DNA of 64,000 nucleotides from JANWHQ01 sp963775275 (lineage in GTDB: Bacteria; Pseudomonadota; Alphaproteobacteria; Caulobacterales; Caulobacteraceae), in the NCBI GenBank assembly GCA_963775275.1, contig CAVZII010000005.1, positions 3,534,001 through 3,598,000 on the forward strand, read 5' to 3'. Shown here one piece after another: positions 24,846-32,981 of this stretch (the stretch's first letter is position 1; each line of letters begins with the position of its first letter). The notes below the pieces were generated by a model. It made no database searches. It had not been told where the DNA came from and saw only the letters and a list, made by a program, of their open reading frames with translations. Position numbers and translations under genes: made by a program.

Positions 24846-24957
24846 ACGCCCCCTCCGTCGCTCCGCGACACCTCCCCCGTTCCACGGGGGAGGACGCGGG
24901 CGCCCATCCTGGTCCTCCCCCGCTCGCGGGGGAGGTGCGCCGAAGGCGCGGAGGGGG
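24846..24957. repeat. REP-like palindrome pair between pyrB and the DHOase-like gene
   Basis: Two strong hairpins stand side by side: CCTCCCCCG / CGGGGGAGG with a 5-base loop (24871-24893), and a 10-bp stem CCTCCCCCGC / GCGGGGGAGG with a 2-base loop (24914-24935). They are flanked by inverted outer arms, ccccctccgtcg on the left and gcgccgaaggcgcggaggggg on the right. The whole block is a head-to-head pair of one extragenic palindromic unit. It may stabilise or attenuate the pyrB message. Confidence 0.7.
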
Positions 24958-24973
24958 CCGGCGCTGACCGCGC

Positions 24974-25954
24974 TCACGTCGCGTTCTCCAGCCGGCGCGC
25001 CAAACTGGCCAGCACGGCCATGCGCACCGCCACGCCCATCTCCACCTGGTCCTGCACCAGGCTGATCTCGGGATCGTCCGCCACGCCGGATTCGATCTCC
25101 ACGCCCCGGTTCATCGGCCCGGGATGCATCACCCGCACCCTGGGCGACGCCTTGGCCAGCTTCTCGCGGTCCAGGCCGTAGAAGCGGAAGTACTCGCGCA
25201 CCGAGGGCACGAAGGCGCCCTGCATGCGCTCGAGCTGCAGGCGCAGCATCATCACCACGTCCGCGCCATCGATGCCCGAGCGCATGTCGTGGTGGATCTC
25301 CACGCCCCAGCGGTCCGCGCCGGCGGGCATCAGGGTCGGCGGCCCGACCAGCCGCACCCGCGCGCCCAGGAGCTGGAGCAGGTGGACGTTCGAGCGCGCC
25401 ACGCGGCTGTGCAGGACATCGCCGCAGATCGCCACCAGCAGGCCCTCGACCTCGCCGAAGGCCCGCTTCAGCGACAAGGCGTCCAGGAGGGCCTGGGTCG
25501 GGTGTTCGTGCTGGCCGTCGCCCGCGTTGATCACGCTGCAGGTCACCTTCTGGGACAGCAGCGAGGCGGCGCCGGAGCTGGCGTGGCGCACGACCAGCAG
25601 GTCCGGCTTCATGGCGTTCAGCGTCACCGCCGTATCGATCAGCGTCTCACCCTTGGTCATGGACGAGGTGCGCGGGCTCATGTTGACCACGTCCGCGCCG
25701 ATGCGCTTGCCCGCCAGCTCGAAGGAGCTCTGGGTCCGCGTCGAGCTCTCGAAGAACAGGTTCACCAGGGTGCGTCCGCGCAGGAGGGAGAGCTTCTTCT
25801 CCTTCTGGCGGTTGATCGCGACGAAGCCGTCGGCGAGGTCGAGCAGGGCCAGGGCGTCAGGCCGGGAGAGGCCCGCGACGCCGATCAGGTGACGGTTGGG
25901 GAACGGGAAGACGCGCGCTGCGATCGAGCTCTCGATGTCCGCGCCGCTGTCCAT
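24974..25954 (-). CDS. pyrB: Aspartate carbamoyltransferase catalytic subunit
   Basis: A 326-aa enzyme of pyrimidine biosynthesis that joins carbamoyl phosphate and aspartate. The carbamoyl-phosphate motif FFESSTRTQSSFELAGKRIG, the mobile loop with SSMTKGET, the HPTQALLDALS motif and the aspartate-domain MHPGPMNRGVEI are all intact. I chose ATG 25954 (MDSGADIESSI), which leaves only a short extension before VFPFPNRHLIG; an in-frame ATG at 25993 is possible. It heads the run pyrB, pyrC', plsY, dprA, topA. Confidence 0.94.
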   Translation of the reverse strand: MDSGADIESSIAARVFPFPNRHLIGVAGLSRPDALALLDLADGFVAINRQKEKKLSLLRGRTLVNLFFESSTRTQSSFELAGKRIGADVVNMSPRTSSMTKGETLIDTAVTLNAMKPDLLVVRHASSGAASLLSQKVTCSVINAGDGQHEHPTQALLDALSLKRAFGEVEGLLVAICGDVLHSRVARSNVHLLQLLGARVRLVGPPTLMPAGADRWGVEIHHDMRSGIDGADVVMMLRLQLERMQGAFVPSVREYFRFYGLDREKLAKASPRVRVMHPGPMNRGVEIESGVADDPEISLVQDQVEMGVAVRMAVLASLARRLENAT

Positions 25955-26029
25955 CGAAGCGGACCCTATAGGCGCGCCCGCGCCAAGGCTCAAGGCGGAT
26001 CAGGACCACGTGCGGTGCGACACCGGCCG

Positions 26030-26464
26030 TCAGCGATCCGCGCCGGGCGTCGGCTCATCCTCGTCCCTGGGCGCATTGGGCGGCCAGCCGTCGAGCTCGT
26101 CGGCGCGTTCGTTGTCCAGGGAGGCGAGGCAGACACTGGCGTTCATGGGCGCGATCGATCCGCCGCCGCCGCCCCACAGGGCGCAGTCGGCGTCGCGGTA
26201 GGCGGCCCAGGCGTCCTGGACCTTGTCGAACTGCGGGCGGTCCTCCGGCTCGACGTACTTCAGCGCCGCTTCGTAGGAGGCCTTGAGCCGCGCCTCGGCG
26301 GCCTTGGCCTCGTCTGCTGCGCACATGGTCAGCTCGGTCTGGGTCTGGGCCTTATCCCAGCATGTCGGCTGGGGAGGCGCGTCGTTCCCCTGGTCCTGCG
26401 CACGCGCCAAGGCCGGCGCAGTCAGGGCGATGCACGCCGCGGCTGTCAGCAGTCCCTTCAGCAT
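26030..26464 (-). CDS. LprI/DUF1311-like exported protein
   Basis: A 144-aa protein with a Sec signal peptide (MLKGLLTAAACIALTAPALARA). The mature part has the family pattern TELTMCAADEAKAAEARL, then a helix ending with WAAYRDADCALW and a last Cys in NASVCLASLDNERADEL; four cysteines could form two disulfides. Proteins of this family are periplasmic; one member inhibits lysozyme, but the role here is unknown. The GGGAG site before ATG 26464 supports this start over an in-frame ATG at 26485. Confidence 0.75.
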   Translation of the reverse strand: MLKGLLTAAACIALTAPALARAQDQGNDAPPQPTCWDKAQTQTELTMCAADEAKAAEARLKASYEAALKYVEPEDRPQFDKVQDAWAAYRDADCALWGGGGGSIAPMNASVCLASLDNERADELDGWPPNAPRDEDEPTPGADR

Positions 26465-26529
26465 GCTCCCGTCTCCCACGCTCATAACGAGGTTACGTCG
26501 CTGTCAGGCTCGCCAGGCGAGCGATCGGA

Positions 26530-26703
26530 TCAGGGCCGGGCGTGGCGCGGCTCGTAGAGGCCGAGGCTCCCGCCGCCGGGCAGGGCGAAGATCAGCCAGC
26601 CGTGTCCGGCGTCGACGTCGCGCAGGCCGAGCACGTCGCGCAGGAAGGCGCGGTCCCTTTCGGCGTCGGCGGAATAGATGGCGACATGCGCGCCGTTGAT
26701 CAT
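26530..26703 (-). pseudogene. VOC/glyoxalase-family remnant (57 aa, middle missing)
   Basis: The ORF begins MINGAHVAIYSADAERDRAF and reaches HGWLIFALPGGG, a typical N-terminal half of a vicinal-oxygen-chelate protein. It then ends with SLGLYEPRHARP, which resembles the last residues of full-length (about 120 aa) homologs. The frame is open, so this looks like an in-frame internal deletion of some 60 residues, removing half the metal-site beta-alpha-beta units. It lies divergent from the ArsR gene, a common pairing. Function is doubtful; a genuinely short protein is the alternative. Confidence 0.6.
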
Positions 26704-26782
26704 CGCTTGCTTCCTGCGGCAGAAACCTGTGGATGGGTTGTGGACAATCGTAGGAGCACGCCATGGCCAAGCTCGCCAACGT

Positions 26783-26800
26783 GGTTAGTTTCAACTAACC
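26783..26800. promoter_or_regulatory. ArsR-type operator (GGTTAGTTTCAACTAACC)
   Basis: A perfect 8-2-8 inverted repeat ends 8 bases before the ArsR ATG. Its GTTAGTT...AACTAAC form is characteristic of the sites used by this branch of ArsR repressors. It lies in the divergent region between the regulator and the VOC remnant, so autoregulation is likely. Confidence 0.75.
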
Positions 26801-26808
26801 GTCCGCCG

Positions 26809-27195
26809 ATGCGACACGAACCCTGGACCCAGCTTTTCGACGCCTTCGGCGATCCGACCCGGAGGGTGATCTTCGAGCGACTGTGGCGCAAGGCCATGCC
26901 GGTCGGCGAGCTGGCCAGGGGCCTGCCCGTGACGCGCTCGGCGGTGTCGCAGCATCTGAAGGTGTTCAAGGACCTCGGCGTGGTGACCGCCCGCCGCGAC
27001 GGCCGCAAGCGGGTCTACGCCATCGAGCCGGCGGGCCTGTGGCCGTTGCGCAGCTGGGTCGAGGGCCACATGCCCGAGGCGACCCTAGCGCGGCTTAAGC
27101 GCCTCGAGGCGGTCGAGCGCGCCCTGCAGGATCCAGGCGGCCGCGGCCTTGTCCACCAGGACGCCGCGCCGGGCTCGGCTCAGGTCGGCTTCTGA
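26809..27195 (+). CDS. ArsR family winged-helix transcriptional regulator
   Basis: A 128-aa DNA-binding protein. LFDAFGDPTRRVIFERLWRK opens the winged helix, the recognition helix is VTRSAVSQHLKVFKDLG, and the wing is VTARRDGRKRVYAIEP. No cysteine metal site is seen, so it is probably of the group that regulates neighbouring SRPBCC/VOC genes. It starts at ATG 26809, right after its palindromic operator. The last 111 bases overlap the convergent ruvX gene. The C-terminal 30 residues are atypical, so the natural stop may once have been earlier. Confidence 0.85.
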   Translation: MRHEPWTQLFDAFGDPTRRVIFERLWRKAMPVGELARGLPVTRSAVSQHLKVFKDLGVVTARRDGRKRVYAIEPAGLWPLRSWVEGHMPEATLARLKRLEAVERALQDPGGRGLVHQDAAPGSAQVGF

Positions 27196-27561
27196 CGTCA
27201 GCATCCGCTGCACCGCGGCGGTCGACAGCCGCTCGTCCCAGAACGCGATCGGGATGTCCTTCAGGCGCAGCAGATTGCGTGCGAACGCGCGGACGGACTG
27301 GCACCTGGCCCCCTCCGTCCCGTCCATGTTGACCGGCAGGCCGATCACCATGCCGGTGACCCCCCGGCCGTCCATCTGCGCGAACAGGCGCTCGGCGTCA
27401 TGAGTGAACTTGGTGCGCCGGATCAGCTCCAGCGGGCTCGCGGCGATTCTCATCGCGTCCGAGACGGCGACTCCGATCGTCTTCTCGCCAAGGTCCAGCC
27501 CCATGAGCGGCGCGCCGGACGGGGCGGCGTTGGCGAGTTCCTCGATCGTCAGGATGGGCAT
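27085..27561 (-). CDS. ruvX: Putative pre-16S rRNA nuclease / Holliday junction resolvase-like RuvX (YqgF)
   Basis: A 158-aa RNase H-like fold protein. The catalytic Asp is in LMGLDLGEKTIGVAVSD, the second acidic site is in WDERLST, and the third is in GVLVDKAAAAWILQG. The family is implicated in trimming the 5' end of pre-16S rRNA. It begins at ATG 27561 and is divergent from gatC by 78 bp. Its 3' end overlaps the ArsR gene by 111 bases. Confidence 0.92.
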   Translation of the reverse strand: MPILTIEELANAAPSGAPLMGLDLGEKTIGVAVSDAMRIAASPLELIRRTKFTHDAERLFAQMDGRGVTGMVIGLPVNMDGTEGARCQSVRAFARNLLRLKDIPIAFWDERLSTAAVQRMLTSEADLSRARRGVLVDKAAAAWILQGALDRLEALKPR

Positions 27562-27639
27562 CGGCCCGTCGTACCCCGCCGCGGCGGGCTTGTCCCGCCC
27601 CCGGTCTACGGCTAACCGGACGGCGGAAGAGGACGTGTC

Positions 27640-27927
27640 ATGGCCATCGATTCAGCGACCGTGCGCCGGGTGGCCCGGCTCGCACGCATCCGCGAGAGCA
27701 ACGAGCGGCTCGAGCCTCTCGCCCAGGAGCTCAGCGCGATCCTGGGCTGGATCGACCAACTGGACGAGGTCGACGTGACCGGCGTCGAGCCGATGACGTC
27801 CGCCGTCGCCGCCAAGCTGCCCATGCGCGAAGACGTGGTCACCGACGGCGGCGACGCGGAGTCGATCCTCGCCAACGCGCCGGCCAAGGCGGACGGCTTC
27901 TTCGTCGTGCCCAAGGTGGTGGAATGA
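27640..27927 (+). CDS. gatC: Asp-tRNA(Asn)/Glu-tRNA(Gln) amidotransferase subunit GatC
   Basis: The 95-aa small subunit of GatCAB, which wraps around GatA and helps it fold. It matches the family from start to end: VRRVARLARIRESNERLEPL, ILGWIDQLDEVDVTGVEPM, and the closing DGFFVVPKVVE that inserts into GatA. Its ATGA end overlaps the gatA start. Presence of GatCAB implies that Gln-tRNA and/or Asn-tRNA is made by the indirect route. Confidence 0.94.
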   Translation: MAIDSATVRRVARLARIRESNERLEPLAQELSAILGWIDQLDEVDVTGVEPMTSAVAAKLPMREDVVTDGGDAESILANAPAKADGFFVVPKVVE

Positions 27928-29399
27928 GCGAGCTCGTCGGCCTGACCCTCAAGGACGCGCTGGACGGCCTCAGGACCAGGGCCTTCTCGTCCGAGGAGAT
28001 CACCCGCGCCCACATCGCGGCGGTGGAAGAGGCGCGCGCGCTCAACGCCTTCGTGCTGGAGACGCCCGACAAGGCCGTCGCCATGGCCCGCGAGTCGGAC
28101 GAGCGGATCGCCATGGGCGAGGCGGGGCCGCTGGAAGGCGCGCCGATCGGGGTCAAGGACCTCTTCTGCACCCACGCGGCGCGCACCACGGCGGGCTCGA
28201 GGATCCTCGAGGACTTCGTCCCCACCTACGAGTCGACCGTCACCTCCAACCTGTGGCGGGACGGCGCGGTGATGCTGGGCAAGCTCAACATGGACGAGTT
28301 CGCCATGGGCTCGTCCAACGAGACCTCGGCCTTCGGACCGGTGATCAATCCCTGGCGCGTGACCAACTCCAACCAGGCGCTGACGCCCGGAGGCTCCTCG
28401 GGCGGCTCGGCGGCGGCGGTCGCCGCCGATCTCTGCCTGGGCGCCACGGCCACCGACACCGGCGGCTCGATCCGCCAGCCCGCCGCCTTCACCGGCACGG
28501 TCGGGATCAAGCCCACCTACGGCCGCTGCTCGCGCTGGGGGATCGTGGCCTTCGCCTCCTCGCTCGACCAGGCCGGGCCGATCGCGCGCACGGTCGAGGA
28601 CGCGGCGATCCTGCTGAAGTCCATGGCGGGCCACGATCCCAAGGACTCCACCAGCCTGCCCGTCGAGGTCCCCGACTTCCCGAGCTTCGTGGGCAAGCCG
28701 GTCAAGGGGTTGAGGGTGGGCGTGCCCAGGGAGTACCGGGTCGAGGGCATGCCCGAGGAGATCGAGCGCATCTGGAGCCGGGGCGTGGAATGGCTCGAGG
28801 ACGCCGGCTGCGAGATCGTCGAGGTGTCGCTGCCGCACACCCGCTATGCGCTTCCGGCCTATTACATCGTCGCGCCGGCGGAGGCCTCGTCCAACCTCGC
28901 CCGCTACGACGGCATGCGCTACGGCCTGAGGGTCGACGGCAAGACCCTGATCGACGTCTACGAACAGACGCGCGAGCACGGCTTCGGCGAGGAGGTGAAG
29001 CGCCGGATCCTGATCGGGACCTACGTCCTCTCGGCCGGCTACTACGACGCCTACTACCTCAAGGCCCAGAAGGTGCGCCGCCGCATCGCCGACGACTTCG
29101 ACCAGGCCTTCCAGAAGGTCGATGCGCTGATCACGCCGACGGCGCCTTCGGCGGCCTTTGCGCTCGGCGATCGGATGGCGGACCCGGTCAGCATGTACCT
29201 GAACGACGTCTTCACCGTCACGGTGAACCTGGCGGGCCTGCCGGGGATCAGCCTGCCGGCCGGGCTCGACGCCAACGGCCTGCCGCTGGGCCTGCAGCTG
29301 ATCGGCCGGGCGCTGGACGAGGGGACGCTGTTCTCGCTGGCGGGCGCGCTCGAGAAGGCCGCAGCCTTCCGCGCCAAGCCGCAGAGGTGGTGGGCCTAG
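27924..29399 (+). CDS. gatA: Asp-tRNA(Asn)/Glu-tRNA(Gln) amidotransferase subunit GatA
   Basis: The 491-aa glutaminase subunit with an amidase-signature fold. The Ser-cisSer-Lys triad is visible as Lys in IGVKDLFCTH, cis-Ser in GGSSGGSAAAVAADL and the nucleophile Ser in TDTGGSIRQPAAF. It is full length and coupled to gatC. Its TAG stop (29397-29399) is joined directly to a hairpin repeat whose first base is the last base of the stop codon. gatB lies 1.9 kb downstream beyond a kinase on the other strand. Confidence 0.95.
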   Translation: MSELVGLTLKDALDGLRTRAFSSEEITRAHIAAVEEARALNAFVLETPDKAVAMARESDERIAMGEAGPLEGAPIGVKDLFCTHAARTTAGSRILEDFVPTYESTVTSNLWRDGAVMLGKLNMDEFAMGSSNETSAFGPVINPWRVTNSNQALTPGGSSGGSAAAVAADLCLGATATDTGGSIRQPAAFTGTVGIKPTYGRCSRWGIVAFASSLDQAGPIARTVEDAAILLKSMAGHDPKDSTSLPVEVPDFPSFVGKPVKGLRVGVPREYRVEGMPEEIERIWSRGVEWLEDAGCEIVEVSLPHTRYALPAYYIVAPAEASSNLARYDGMRYGLRVDGKTLIDVYEQTREHGFGEEVKRRILIGTYVLSAGYYDAYYLKAQKVRRRIADDFDQAFQKVDALITPTAPSAAFALGDRMADPVSMYLNDVFTVTVNLAGLPGISLPAGLDANGLPLGLQLIGRALDEGTLFSLAGALEKAAAFRAKPQRWWA

Positions 29400-29461
29400 T
29401 GCTGCGGCTCAAACGAATGGTCCGCCATTCGTTTGAGCCTCGCAGCACAAGTCTTTGATCT
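29399..29461. repeat. 63-bp hairpin repeat element, copy 1
   Basis: A near-perfect inverted repeat: GTGCTGCG-GCTCAAACGAATGG pairs with CCATTCGTTTGAGCCTCGCAGCAC around a 4-base loop. A 13-base tail aagtctttgatct follows. A second copy lies inverted at 34374-34436. It fills the gap between the convergent gatA and kinase genes and probably ends both transcripts. Confidence 0.8.
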
Positions 29462-31193
29462 AGGCCGCCTGGCCGCTGGCCGCGACCTCGGCGATGACGC
29501 TCAGGAGGGAGGACGCCGAGATCGGCTTGCCGAGGTGCCGATCCGCGCCCGCCGCCCGGCCGGCCTCGATGTGCTCGGGCATGGCGTTGGCCGACAGGAT
29601 GATCACCGGCGTCGCAGTCCGGTTGTCCTGCTTCTCGATCAGGCGGATCTGCTGGGTGGCGGTCAGCCCGTCCATGACGGGCATCTGGATGTCCATCAGC
29701 ACCACGTCGAAGCGGTCGTTCAGATAGGCCTCGAGCGCCTCCTGGCCGTTCTCGACCGAGACTCGCTCCGCGCCGACCTGGTCGAGGATCATCTCCACCA
29801 CGCGCCGGTTGGTGGGGTGGTCGTCCACCACCAGCACCCGCAGCGCATGCTCGCTCGCCGCGTCGAACGGCGTGGCCAGGGCAGGGGCGTGCGCCGCCGC
29901 GGTCGGCGTCACGGCCTGGGCGGGCGGCAGCTCCAGGGTGAGGGTGAACACGGAGCCATCCCCGGGGACGCTGTCGCAGTCGAGGCCGCCGCCCATCAGC
30001 AGGGCCGCCTGCTTCGAGATCGCCAGGCCAAGGCCCGTGCCCCCGTGGCGGCGGGTGCTGGACCCGTCAGCCTGGGAGAAGCGCTCGAAGATGTGGGCCT
30101 TCAGCGTGGCGTCGAAGCCGACACCGGTGTCCTCGACGCGGAACCTCAGCAGGTTTTGATCAGCGTTGGGACGGTCGATCTTCATGGTCACGCCGCCGCG
30201 GTCGGTGAACTTGACGGCGTTGGCCAGCAGGTTGCTCAGGATCTGGCGGAGGCGCTCGGCGTCGCCTTCGACCGCGCCTTGCGCCTCGGGCGCGATCTCG
30301 ATGGCGAACTTCAGCTTCTTCTTGGCGGCCTGGGCGCGATAGGGCGCGCAGGCGCGATCGATCTCCGCGGCGACGTCGAAAGGCTGGCGCACCGCATTGA
30401 CCTTGCCCGACTCCAGCCGCGCGAGGTCGATGATGTCCGAGACCAGGGCGGTGAGGTTGGCGCCGGAGGCGCGGATCGTCTCCACCATCTCCTTCTGGCG
30501 CTCGTCCAGCGGCGTGTGCGCCAGGACCTCGGCGATGCCGAGCACGCCGTTCAGCGGCGTGCGCAGCTCGTGGCTGACATTGGCCAGGAACTCGCTCTTT
30601 GCGCGGTTGGCCGCCTCGGCCGCGTCGCGGGCCTGGGCGAGGGTCTCGGTGGCGCGGCGGAAGTCGGTGACGTCGACCACGACGGTCACAAGGCCCCCGT
30701 CGCGCGTGCGACGGCGCTCGGCGCGCACCCAGCGGTCGCCGTTCTTGTGCTCGTCGGACCCAAGGCGCTGGCGCGTCGACAGGCGTGCGGCCAGCCACTC
30801 CTGCTTGCGCCCCGCGGCTTCCGGATGCGCGCCCGCCGCGAGGTTTCCTTCCAGCAGCTCGCTGTACGCGCGGCCGGTCTTCAGCACGCCGGCGGGGTCG
30901 ACCAGCTCGGCATAGCGCGGGTTCCAGACAACGATGCAATCGTCCGCGTCATAGAAGGCGATGCCTTCGGCCATCGGCTCGATGGCGTCCTTCAGGTGGA
31001 CGAGAGCGCCCCGCCGGGTCCAGGCCTTCATGATCGCAAGGCTCAGGAGCGTCAGCCCCAGGCAGGCGGCGCTGAGTCGAAGGGGAACGGAGGCCTTGAA
31101 GGCGGTGTAGCAGAGGATGAGGCTCGCGGCGCCCGCGACAGCCAGCAGCCCCGCCAATCGCCGCCTGGCGATGCGTATCAGAACACTGAGCAA
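29460..31193 (-). CDS. Hybrid sensor histidine kinase/response regulator (PAS-HisKA-HATPase-REC)
   Basis: A 577-aa inner-membrane kinase. Two closely spaced helices (about 12-32 and 38-55) leave almost no periplasmic sensor. A PAS domain (GIAFYDADDCIVVWNPRYAE) follows, then HisKA with EFLANVSHELRTPLNGVLG (the phospho-His), an ATPase domain with N (LLANAVKFTD), DTGVGF and GGTGLGLAISK boxes, and a C-terminal receiver with acceptor Asp in VVLMDIQMPVMDG. The signal may be cytosolic. It lies between gatA and gatB on the opposite strand, with no partner regulator nearby. Its TAG stop falls at the end of the repeat element. Confidence 0.92.
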   Translation of the reverse strand: MLSVLIRIARRRLAGLLAVAGAASLILCYTAFKASVPLRLSAACLGLTLLSLAIMKAWTRRGALVHLKDAIEPMAEGIAFYDADDCIVVWNPRYAELVDPAGVLKTGRAYSELLEGNLAAGAHPEAAGRKQEWLAARLSTRQRLGSDEHKNGDRWVRAERRRTRDGGLVTVVVDVTDFRRATETLAQARDAAEAANRAKSEFLANVSHELRTPLNGVLGIAEVLAHTPLDERQKEMVETIRASGANLTALVSDIIDLARLESGKVNAVRQPFDVAAEIDRACAPYRAQAAKKKLKFAIEIAPEAQGAVEGDAERLRQILSNLLANAVKFTDRGGVTMKIDRPNADQNLLRFRVEDTGVGFDATLKAHIFERFSQADGSSTRRHGGTGLGLAISKQAALLMGGGLDCDSVPGDGSVFTLTLELPPAQAVTPTAAAHAPALATPFDAASEHALRVLVVDDHPTNRRVVEMILDQVGAERVSVENGQEALEAYLNDRFDVVLMDIQMPVMDGLTATQQIRLIEKQDNRTATPVIILSANAMPEHIEAGRAAGADRHLGKPISASSLLSVIAEVAASGQAA

Positions 31194-31322
31194 GCGCGTT
31201 CCTCCCCGGCGCGACTGTTAGGTTGCTAACAGCTTGACGGTGAAGATTTCCTTTCCACGTTAAGGGTCCCTGAACGGGCCTGCAGTCTCCCCCGACGGCG
31301 GGGCGTGGTGTATGCAGCGGCC

Positions 31323-32792
31323 ATGAGCGACGCATCCAAGCTGATCGAGGGCCGCACAGGGCCGTGGGAAGTGGTGATCGGGCTGGAGATCCATGCCCAG
31401 GTGGCCTCCAAATCCAAGCTGTTCTCCGGCGCGGCGGTGGGCTTCGGCGCCGGCCCGAATGAACAGGTCAGCCTGGTGGACGCGGCCATGCCCGGCATGT
31501 TGCCGGTGATCAACCGCTACTGCGTCGAGCAGGCGGTGCGGGCGGGAATCGGGCTGAACGCCAAGATCAACGCCTGGTCCCGCTTCGACCGGAAGAACTA
31601 TTTCTTCCCGGACTTGCCGGCCGGCTATCAGATCAGCCAGTACAAGGATCCGATCGTCGGCGAGGGCGCGGTCGAGGTGGAGCGGGACGACGGCTCCAGC
31701 TTCACGGTGCGCATCGAGCGGTTGCACCTGGAACAGGACGCCGGCAAGTCGATCCACGACCTCGACCCGAACGCCACCTACGTCGATCTGAACCGCGCCG
31801 GCACAGCCCTGATGGAGATCGTCTCGCGGCCCGACATGGGCTCGGCGCCGGAGGCGGCCGCCTATGTGCGCAAGGTGCGCACCATCCTGCGCTACATCGG
31901 CGCCTGCGACGGCGACATGGAGAAGGGCAACCTGCGCGCCGACGTCAACGTCTCGGTGCGCCGGCCCGGCGAGCCGCTGGGCACGCGCTGCGAGATCAAG
32001 AACGTCAACTCCTACCGCTATATCCAGCAGGCGATCGAGTACGAGTCGCGTCGCCAGGTCGAGCTGCTGGAGGACGGCCTCGCCATCCATCAGGAGACGC
32101 GCCTGTTCGATCCCGGTCGCGGCGAGACCCGTTCGATGCGCTCCAAGGAGGATGCGCACGAATACCGCTATTTCCCCGATCCCGATCTTCTGCCGCTCGA
32201 GCTCGATCCGGAATGGATCAAGCAGATCGAGGCCAGTCTCCCGGAGCTGCCCGACGCCAAGAAGGCGCGGCTGCAGAGCCAGTATGGCCTTTCGGCCTAC
32301 GACGCCGGCGTTCTGGTGATCGAGTCCGGCCGGGCCGAGCTCTACGAATCCCTGGCCGGCGCCCATGATCCGAAGCTGGTGGCCAACACGGTCACCCAGT
32401 CGGTCCTGACCTTTGCGAATGCATCCGGCGAGGAGGTGACCGCCGGCGGCGTGGGGCCGATCACCGCGGCGATGCTGTCGGAGTACCTCCAGCTGATCGA
32501 GGACGACGTGATCTCCTCGAAGATCGCCAAGGAGGTCTTCGAGCGGATGACGGCAGGCGAGGGCGGCCCAAAATCCATCGTGGAGGCGCACGGTCTGGTG
32601 CAGGTGACCGACACCGGCGCGTTGGAAGCCATCGTCGATGCGATCATCGCCGCCAATCCGGACAAGGCCGAGCAGGTCAAGTCCAAGCCCCAGGCCATCG
32701 GCTGGTTTGTCGGCCAGGTGATGCGCGAGACCGGCGGCAAGGCCAACCCCGCCGCCGTCAACGAGATCCTCAAGATCAAACTCGGCGGCTGA
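31323..32792 (+). CDS. gatB: Asp-tRNA(Asn)/Glu-tRNA(Gln) amidotransferase subunit GatB
   Basis: The 489-aa kinase/tRNA-binding subunit of GatCAB. The signature WEVVIGLEIHAQV and the cradle motif FDRKNYFFPDLPAGYQISQY are intact, as are GTRCEIKNVNSYR and HEYRYFPDPDLLPL. The C-terminal YqeY-like tRNA-binding tail ends in NPAAVNEILKIKLGG. I chose ATG 31323 (MSDASKLIEG) over an in-frame start at 31305. It is separated from gatCA by the kinase gene. Confidence 0.95.
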   Translation: MSDASKLIEGRTGPWEVVIGLEIHAQVASKSKLFSGAAVGFGAGPNEQVSLVDAAMPGMLPVINRYCVEQAVRAGIGLNAKINAWSRFDRKNYFFPDLPAGYQISQYKDPIVGEGAVEVERDDGSSFTVRIERLHLEQDAGKSIHDLDPNATYVDLNRAGTALMEIVSRPDMGSAPEAAAYVRKVRTILRYIGACDGDMEKGNLRADVNVSVRRPGEPLGTRCEIKNVNSYRYIQQAIEYESRRQVELLEDGLAIHQETRLFDPGRGETRSMRSKEDAHEYRYFPDPDLLPLELDPEWIKQIEASLPELPDAKKARLQSQYGLSAYDAGVLVIESGRAELYESLAGAHDPKLVANTVTQSVLTFANASGEEVTAGGVGPITAAMLSEYLQLIEDDVISSKIAKEVFERMTAGEGGPKSIVEAHGLVQVTDTGALEAIVDAIIAANPDKAEQVKSKPQAIGWFVGQVMRETGGKANPAAVNEILKIKLGG

Positions 32793-32814
32793 GCCAGTAC
32801 CGCCAAGCTCTCCA

Positions 32815-32862
32815 AAGCTTTGACTTTGCCGTTCAGAAATGCGGCAAGATTAAGTCAAGCTT
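32815..32862 (+). terminator. Imperfect hairpin after gatB
   Basis: AAGCTT-TGACTT-TGCCG (32815-32831) pairs with CGGCA...AAGTCA-AGCTT (32842-32862) with small bulges. It begins 23 bases after the gatB stop. No U-run follows, so it may be a processing or stabilising structure instead of an intrinsic terminator. Confidence 0.45.
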
Positions 32863-32981
32863 AGACCATGAACTACTTCGGTTGACGCGCGTTGACTATC
32901 GGCGCGTTCTCGCGCCGACGTGCAATGAAGCTTTCGTTCGGCCGGTCCGCGCGTCCTTCTGAACCCGTTGGAGAGAAGAAC

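Noticed and set aside
22939..25065. 708-aa plus-strand ORF
   Set aside because: It is antisense to plsY and the pyrC-like gene, with repetitive Arg/Gly/His composition and no domains.
29399..29461. IS-element end or transposase remnant
   Set aside because: No transposase coding sequence or longer terminal repeat is present on either side. The structure is a short symmetric hairpin.
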